Shown here one piece after another: positions 7,113 to 12,790 of a DNA stretch of 12,790 bases (within the stretch, counting starts at the first letter, position 1; each line of letters opens with the position of its first letter). The translations under genes were made by a program, and so were the position numbers. The notes beneath the pieces are model-generated. The model was given only the letters and a program-made list of their open reading frames with translations, did no database searches and had not been told where the DNA came from. The DNA is taken from the NCBI GenBank assembly GCA_964384625.1, contig CAYLNH010000215.1, positions 1 through 12,790 of the forward strand, in the 5' to 3' direction. Source of the stretch: CAYLNH01 sp964384625. Lineage in GTDB: Bacteria; Verrucomicrobiota; Lentisphaeria; JABSQK01.

Positions 7113-10100
7113 ACGCAGAGCGTCTTCCAGGCTTTCTCGAATTTCTCCAGGAAACGGTTGGCCGCGGCCGCATGGCCAACGACGATCTCCTGGCTGCAGT
7201 CCTGCCGCTGATGCGCCAGGTGCTCGAGATTCATCAACAGGGGCTTGTCGCGCCGCTGGACGGCGTGGACGACATCAACGTGCAAAACGGGAAGCTCTGG
7301 TTTGAGCGCGGCAAGACGACAGAACCGGAGGTACAGATGGACGCGGTCCGCCGCCTGCAGGGCGATGCCGGTGAAGGCGCGGTGTGCGTTGTCGCCGATC
7401 ACCGCGTCGACCGCGATATCGATGACGGCTCCGCCGAATACGCGCCGCCCAACGTTCAGCGCACCACTGAGACCATCGAGAAGCTCGTCTATGTTCCCTA
7501 CTACACCTCCTGGGAGTTCGCCATTGGCCATCATGACCAGCTTACAGATATCTTTGCGCTGGGCCTGCTGTCCGCATCTCTGGCGCTTGGCCTGGACTTC
7601 ACCGAATGCGAAGACCTGGAGACGTTCGTCCGCAGCCGCGGCAACCTGTTCCACCTGAATCCCGATCTGCATCCGGTGATCGCTTCGGTTCTGTTGTCGA
7701 TGACCGAACTGAACCGTCATCGGCGCGCCCAGGACCTGGCCTCGGCGGTAAGCTGTCTGGAAAGCTACCGCGATCAACCAACCAACCGTTACCAGCCGGA
7801 CTATACCGAACTCAAGGGTTTCCGCGAAGCCACTGCCACGGGCCGGCAGGAGATCATCCTGACGCATCTGCGCGATCGACTCTTCGAGATCTCCCGCCGG
7901 AATCGCGTGCTGTATTTCCGCCGCACCATGCAGACGCTCGATCTCACGGAAGCGTCCATCCCAATTCTACTGGATTACCACAACATTCGCGAAGACCAGT
8001 TATGCTACTGGCACAGCGGCTTTGCCGGCAAAGTGATCGCCGGCAAGACACTGAATCTGGGCAGCTATCTCAACTTCAAAGACCTCCCGTACATCACCGG
8101 CATTCTCGATCGCATCCGGCGCGATGCCGCCCGACACCAGAAAGAATACGGTTTTGCGCCATTGCGTTTGGTCATCGCCTTCCTGCGCTGGCACAACCTG
8201 AAGGAGTTTCCGGAGGAACGTATCCACACGCCGCTGCTCTTGCTGCCGGCGGAACTGACACGCAAGAAAGGTGTTCGCGATACCTACCTGCTGAAGCCGC
8301 TCAGCACGGAAGCCGAGGTGAACCCCGTGCTGCGCCACCATCTCAAACAGTTGTACGACCTCGATCTGCCGCAGGCGATTGATCTGTCCGAGATGGATGT
8401 AACGCAGTTCCATGAGTACCTGCGGGACCAGATCCACGCCAGCGAACGCGGCGTGAAACTGCAGCTTATCGACCGGCCGCAGATCGAACTGATCTATGAA
8501 AACGCAAAGCACCGGCTGAATCAGTTCCGTCGCCGCCAGCGCGTGTCGGGCCGCGGCGTCCGCAAATATGATGATGATATTGATTACTGCTACGGCCGCA
8601 GCCACTACCACCCGCTCGGGCTGCAACTGTTTCTGCATAAGGTCCGGCCGGCACCGACCCCATTCGACAATCTGCTCAATGAAAAGCCGACGTTCCGCTA
8701 TCCGTTTGCCACGGAAAGCAGCGGTCTCCAGTCACAATCGTCCATCACCGGTATGCGCCGCCGAACGCTGTACGCCCTGCGGCGCGGCAGTGAGACCAAC
8801 CCGTACGTCTGGGACTTTGACCTGTGCAGCACAACGCTCGGCAACTTCAACTACCGCAAGATGAGTCTGGTCCAGGACTACGCGTCCATCCTGGAGAACC
8901 ACACCCAAGACCGTGCCTTCGACGAAATCTTCTCCACCGCCCCCCGGGACCTGGAGATCCTCAAGCCCGAGCCGATGGACCCCGACGATCTCAATCTCAT
9001 TGTGCCGGCGGATCCGACGCAGGCGTCGTCGGTGACGCATTCCCGCGAAGGCCCCAGTTACATCATCCAGGGACCGCCCGGCACCGGCAAATCGCAGACG
9101 ATTACCAATCTGATTGCCGATTTCGTGGCGCGCGAGAAGCGCGTACTGTTCGTCTGTGAGAAGCGCGCGGCCATCGACGTTGTCTTCCACCGCCTGCAGC
9201 AACAGGGCCTGGATCGTCTGGCTTGTCTGATCCACGACTCCCAGAGCGACAAAAAGGAGTTCATCCAGGAGCTCAAGGAGACGTATGAGTTCTTCGCTCA
9301 GGAAGACGACCGAACGGAGACTATCGAAAAGGAACGCCAGTCCGTCCGTCACACGATTCGGGAGGAGATGACGCTGATCCAGATGTACGCCGCCGCCATG
9401 TGCACCGAGTACGAAGGCGCGGGCATCGAGCTCCGCCATCTCATCCGGCGCCTGGTGGAACTGCGCGCCAGCACGCCGGAACTCTCTCCCGCCGCACTCG
9501 AGCAACTGCCGGGCTACGACCAATGGATCGCTCACAGCGATGCGGTCCTGCGGCTGACCGACTGCCTCCAGGAAGTCGGCAAGACCCCGGTGCTGGCGCA
9601 GCACGCGGTGCGTCTGCTCAACCGCCGGACCCTCGATCATGACGAACCCATCGGCTTTCTCGAATCCCACCTGGACAACGCCGGCGACGCCCTGGACCGC
9701 CTGACCGAGGGCCTCGATGAAAGCGAGCTCGATACGGACCAATGGGACGACCTGGGCCAACTCCAACGCCTGCGCGCGTACACCGAGTTGATGACGCCGT
9801 TCGCCGAGCACGACCTGATCCAACTCCTGCACGAGGGTTCGGCAGAGGCGCTCAAGTACGAGGAACTCCAGGCCCGCCTTAAACACGCGGAAGATGAACT
9901 TGCGGCCGCGCGCGAAAAGAACTGCAACTGGAACGAGAACCTGCCGGAGCGCGATGCACAGACCGCCCTCGAACTGGCCAGGCAACTTGAGGGACGGTTC
10001 CTGTCCATCTTTCGCCCGTCCTGGTGGCGCCTGCGCCGGGTGCTGCGGACGCATTACCAGTTCGACCGCTGCGTCGTGAAACCCACCTGGGTCCAGATTC

Positions 10101-12613
10101 TCACAGAACTGCTGCAGGAATATGAAGTTGCGGCGCGCGATGCAGAGGCCCGAGATGCGCTGTCATCGTATTTCCACGTTGAGGACGCCGACTGGCTGCG
10201 GCAGTTACTCAAGACAACACGGGCAGCGATCGCAGAGTTGCCCGACGATATCACCGAGTACCATCTCGAAACCTTGATCGACGATGACCCCGTCAGTCGC
10301 ATCCACGGCCTGCAGCGCATCGGCAAGTCATCGACCGAACTGAAGGAAATCCTCGATGACTTCCTGATCGATTACGAAGATCTGGACCTCCAGGATCTTG
10401 AGGAGTCGTTCGGCGAACTTCGACAGGACCTCCCGGATCTGCCCGAACTGATCCCGTCGCTCTGCGAACTTGCCGATCTGCCGGAAAAGCTGCAGCAAGC
10501 CGTGCGAACCTTGCCGCTGCCGCCGGACGGTATCGAAGCAGCATTGGCCACCAAGAGCTACCGGCAGGCCCTTACTGAAACAAGATTCCTGACGCGCTTT
10601 GACAGCCGCTCCCTGCAACGTCATATCGAACGCATTGAGAAAGCCTACAACCGGTTGCTGGCCGTCAATGCCAAAGCCGTCGTCAGCAAGGTGCACAAGG
10701 CCTTCCGCGAGAAACTCTGGCTCTGCAACTTGCCGGCCGCCCAACTCACGCCGGACCAGAAGGACTTCAAGAAGTCATACAACGCCGGCAGACGCGAGCT
10801 CGAGCACGAGTTCGGCAAGGTGATGCGCTACAAATCGCTGCGCGACCTCGGTACCGGCGACAGCGGCATGGTTATCCGCGACATCAAGCCCGTGTGGCTC
10901 ATGAGCCCGCTCAGCGTGGCCGATACGCTGCCGCTAATCAGCGACTACTTTGATGTAGTGATCTTCGATGAAGCCAGTCAGGTCAAGATGGAAGAAGCGG
11001 TGCCGGCGATCTTCCGAGCCACCCAGGCGATTGTCGTCGGCGATGAAATGCAGTTGCCGCCAACGACCTTCTTCACCGCCCAACGAAACGACGACGACAC
11101 CGTTGTGGTGGAAGACGAAACCGGTGAGGACATCGTTTTCGATCTGAACTTTGAAAGTCTGCTGACGCAGTCGGCGCGCAACCTGCCGTCGATCCTTCTG
11201 GGTTGGCACTATCGCAGCCGCTACGAAGCGCTGATCGGCTTCTCTAACGCGACCTTCTACCGGAACCAGTTGCTGACCATCCCGGACCACCAACTGCCGC
11301 CCCAGGAACTGGACGAGATCCGCGTGGAAGAGACTCCGGCCGGCGCTGGCATGACGGACGAGATCATGCAGCGCAGCATCAGCTTCCATTACCTGGAACA
11401 CGGCATCTACGAGAAACGACGCAACGCAACGGAAGCAGCCTACATCGCTGAAGTGGTGCGCGCCCTGCTCCGCGACGACAGCCGACAGACCATCGGCATT
11501 GTCGCCTTCTCCGAAGCCCAACAGGACGAAATCGAAAACGCTCTCGAACGTCTCGCTGCCGACGACGACACCTTCCGACGACAGCTCGACGACGAAGTCG
11601 AACGCGAGGATGACGGACAGTTCTGCGGCTTGTTTGTGAAGAATCTGGAGAACGTGCAGGGCGATGAACGCGATATCATCATCCTCAGCATCTGCTACGG
11701 CTACGATCGCAAGCATTACATGCGGATGAACTTCGGACCGATCAACAAGACCGGCGGTGAGAAACGTCTGAACGTGATCTTCTCACGCGCCAAGCACCAC
11801 ATGGTCGTGGTCAGCTCGATCCGGCATGGTGACATCACCAACGACTATAACGACGGCGCCCGGTGTCTGAAGAACTTCCTGGAATACGCCGCGGCAATTT
11901 CATGCAGTGACGAAGACACGGCGGCGCGTGTACTGCGCGGTATCCATGGCCGCGAAGAGCATGAAGATGGCGCCGGCAACGCGATCGTCCGCGAAGTGCA
12001 GGCAGAACTCGAACGCCTGGGCTACCACGTCTCTCGCGATGTCGGCCGGTCGAAGTTCCGCTGTTCCCTTGCCGTCCGCCGTCCGGATCAACTGGACTTC
12101 GAACTGGGCGTTCTGGTCGATACAGACGCACACTATGCCGTGTCCGATCTGTTCCAACGGTACTATATCCAACCGGTGGTCCTGCGCATCTTCGGTTGGC
12201 GTACTGCGTTTGTGCTGAGCAACGACTGGCTGCAGAACAGGGACGACGTCCTGCGGCGGCTGGAGCGGCTGCTGGCGGGACACGAGGAAGATCTCTCGAC
12301 CGAGAATCCGGCCGAACTGCCCAGCGGCTTCCAGCAGGTCATTGCCGCCGAGACTCGCGCCGCGGCCGCCGCCGCCGCCGAAAAGCAGGACGAAAACGAG
12401 TTCTGCCGCTACGTCGAATTACACACCGGCTCGCATGGGAAATTCTGGGAAGTCCAGGTTCGCGACTGTACCTACACCGTCCGCTTCGGCCGCATCGGCA
12501 CCGAAGGCCAAACCATGGCCAAAGACTTCGCCACCCCGGAACGTGCCCGCTACGAAGGCGAGCGCATGCTCAAGAAGAAACTTGACCGCGGCTACCAGCC
12601 GCCGAGTTCGTAG
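7109..12613 (+). CDS. Giant pseudokinase-DUF4011-SF1 helicase-degenerate nuclease-WGR protein
   Basis: An 1834-residue cytosolic protein, predicted to be an ATP-driven nucleic-acid motor. Domains in order: residues 1-222 resemble a protein-kinase C-lobe without catalytic residues (see findings); DUF4011 from about 254 (LRDRLFEISRRNRVL) to about 490, including HTPLLLLPAEL; helicase motif I GPPGTGKS (655-662) followed by RVLFVCEKRAA (motif Ia); a ~590-residue mostly helical insertion; motif II DEAS (1287-1290); motif III GDEMQLPPT (1311-1319); WHYRSR (1366-1371); NVQGDERD (1515-1522); motif VI RLNVIFSRAK (1553-1562), all DNA2/NAM7-like superfamily 1. Residues ~1623-1735 match the Vsr/PD-(D/E)XK-like C-terminal domain of DUF4011 helicases but seem to lack its acids. 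An Ala-7 linker (1751-1757) leads to a WGR domain (~1765-1828; FGRIG at 1793). The family is linked by domain content to genome-conflict systems; the exact role is unknown. Confidence 0.92.
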   Translation: MNAERLPGFLEFLQETVGRGRMANDDLLAAVLPLMRQVLEIHQQGLVAPLDGVDDINVQNGKLWFERGKTTEPEVQMDAVRRLQGDAGEGAVCVVADHRVDRDIDDGSAEYAPPNVQRTTETIEKLVYVPYYTSWEFAIGHHDQLTDIFALGLLSASLALGLDFTECEDLETFVRSRGNLFHLNPDLHPVIASVLLSMTELNRHRRAQDLASAVSCLESYRDQPTNRYQPDYTELKGFREATATGRQEIILTHLRDRLFEISRRNRVLYFRRTMQTLDLTEASIPILLDYHNIREDQLCYWHSGFAGKVIAGKTLNLGSYLNFKDLPYITGILDRIRRDAARHQKEYGFAPLRLVIAFLRWHNLKEFPEERIHTPLLLLPAELTRKKGVRDTYLLKPLSTEAEVNPVLRHHLKQLYDLDLPQAIDLSEMDVTQFHEYLRDQIHASERGVKLQLIDRPQIELIYENAKHRLNQFRRRQRVSGRGVRKYDDDIDYCYGRSHYHPLGLQLFLHKVRPAPTPFDNLLNEKPTFRYPFATESSGLQSQSSITGMRRRTLYALRRGSETNPYVWDFDLCSTTLGNFNYRKMSLVQDYASILENHTQDRAFDEIFSTAPRDLEILKPEPMDPDDLNLIVPADPTQASSVTHSREGPSYIIQGPPGTGKSQTITNLIADFVAREKRVLFVCEKRAAIDVVFHRLQQQGLDRLACLIHDSQSDKKEFIQELKETYEFFAQEDDRTETIEKERQSVRHTIREEMTLIQMYAAAMCTEYEGAGIELRHLIRRLVELRASTPELSPAALEQLPGYDQWIAHSDAVLRLTDCLQEVGKTPVLAQHAVRLLNRRTLDHDEPIGFLESHLDNAGDALDRLTEGLDESELDTDQWDDLGQLQRLRAYTELMTPFAEHDLIQLLHEGSAEALKYEELQARLKHAEDELAAAREKNCNWNENLPERDAQTALELARQLEGRFLSIFRPSWWRLRRVLRTHYQFDRCVVKPTWVQILTELLQEYEVAARDAEARDALSSYFHVEDADWLRQLLKTTRAAIAELPDDITEYHLETLIDDDPVSRIHGLQRIGKSSTELKEILDDFLIDYEDLDLQDLEESFGELRQDLPDLPELIPSLCELADLPEKLQQAVRTLPLPPDGIEAALATKSYRQALTETRFLTRFDSRSLQRHIERIEKAYNRLLAVNAKAVVSKVHKAFREKLWLCNLPAAQLTPDQKDFKKSYNAGRRELEHEFGKVMRYKSLRDLGTGDSGMVIRDIKPVWLMSPLSVADTLPLISDYFDVVIFDEASQVKMEEAVPAIFRATQAIVVGDEMQLPPTTFFTAQRNDDDTVVVEDETGEDIVFDLNFESLLTQSARNLPSILLGWHYRSRYEALIGFSNATFYRNQLLTIPDHQLPPQELDEIRVEETPAGAGMTDEIMQRSISFHYLEHGIYEKRRNATEAAYIAEVVRALLRDDSRQTIGIVAFSEAQQDEIENALERLAADDDTFRRQLDDEVEREDDGQFCGLFVKNLENVQGDERDIIILSICYGYDRKHYMRMNFGPINKTGGEKRLNVIFSRAKHHMVVVSSIRHGDITNDYNDGARCLKNFLEYAAAISCSDEDTAARVLRGIHGREEHEDGAGNAIVREVQAELERLGYHVSRDVGRSKFRCSLAVRRPDQLDFELGVLVDTDAHYAVSDLFQRYYIQPVVLRIFGWRTAFVLSNDWLQNRDDVLRRLERLLAGHEEDLSTENPAELPSGFQQVIAAETRAAAAAAAEKQDENEFCRYVELHTGSHGKFWEVQVRDCTYTVRFGRIGTEGQTMAKDFATPERARYEGERMLKKKLDRGYQPPSS

Positions 12614-12790
12614 TCATTGGTCAATGGGCAGTGGGCAGTGGGTTCGATTCGGAATCTCCACTGACTCCATCACACCAGTTCACGTTGCCGGCACCGCCCT
12701 GCACCTGACGCACCCAGGCTTACGGGCAGCAGTTGCTAGCCTGACTTTCCTAGTTATGCGCGATTTTGTCTGTTCGCAGGACGTTATCAT
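12614..12790. other. Downstream non-coding end of window with short repeats and a hairpin
   Basis: No supported gene. Just past the stop there is a short direct repeat, GGGCAGT twice in tandem followed by GGG (12626-12642), and an inverted repeat CAGTGG (12636-12641) / CCACTG (12658-12663). Its loop contains a second palindrome GATTC-G-GAATC (12646-12656). Together they could form one hairpin at the operon's end, but no T-run follows, so a terminator is only possible. An ATG at 12756 opens a frame that runs off the window without a Shine-Dalgarno. Confidence 0.35.

Noticed and set aside
7109..7774. Active Ser/Thr kinase domain
   Set aside because: The kinase resemblance is to the C-lobe only; HRD, DFG and the glycine-rich loop are absent, so kinase activity is not claimed.
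8732..10054. 440-codon minus-strand open frame inside the helicase
   Set aside because: Antisense to the helicase ATPase core and DUF insertion, without recognisable domains.
10934..11716. 260-codon minus-strand open frame inside the helicase
   Set aside because: Shadow of helicase motifs II-V on the other strand.
12756..12790. Open frame starting at an ATG and leaving the window
   Set aside because: Only 11 codons visible, no Shine-Dalgarno; cannot be supported.
1..12790. CRISPR array, tRNA, rRNA, transposase or att sites
   Set aside because: No regularly spaced repeats, no tRNA-like cloverleaf, no transposase or integrase motifs were seen on either strand.

Overview
The window is GC-rich (roughly 60% by eye) bacterial chromosomal DNA with tightly packed genes and several G/C-rich extragenic palindromes. 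Nothing fixes the taxon. A Lon protease, an Asp-box sialidase remnant, a secreted helical-repeat protein and a very large DUF4011-type helicase with a WGR domain would fit a PVC-group bacterium (Planctomycetota, Verrucomicrobiota, Kiritimatiellota, Lentisphaerota) or a similar environmental lineage such as Hydrogenedentota. This is inference with low confidence.

Layout. Positions 99-2579 (minus strand) hold a complete Lon protease with an unusual Lys/Arg-rich tail. A ~470-base spacer with no convincing gene separates it from a divergent ten-helix EamA/DMT-type transporter (3047-3955, plus). The transporter converges on a 414-residue exported helical-repeat protein (4049-5293, minus) across a 93-base gap full of hairpins. 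Upstream of that protein and pointing away from it is the C-terminal end of a BNR/Asp-box sialidase-like gene (about 5385-5723, plus). Its N-terminal part is missing, so it is read as a gene remnant.

The right half (5787-12613, plus) is a two-gene operon. The first gene encodes a soluble M48-type zinc metallopeptidase with a TerB-like C-terminal segment. The second starts at a GTG that overlaps the first gene's TGA stop by four bases, behind an excellent Shine-Dalgarno. It encodes an 1834-residue protein whose order is: kinase-like C-lobe lacking catalytic residues, DUF4011, split superfamily-1 helicase, a PD-(D/E)XK/Vsr-like domain that seems to have lost its catalytic acids, an Ala-rich linker, and a WGR domain.

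The operon is the most interesting content. Tight coupling argues that peptidase and helicase work in one pathway. A reasonable hypothesis is a nucleic-acid-sensing stress or defence module: WGR and the dead nuclease fold bind the nucleic acid, the helicase is the motor, the pseudokinase lobe is a docking or regulatory surface, and the peptidase is the likely effector. The domain calls rest on motifs visible in the translations. The functional model is inference.
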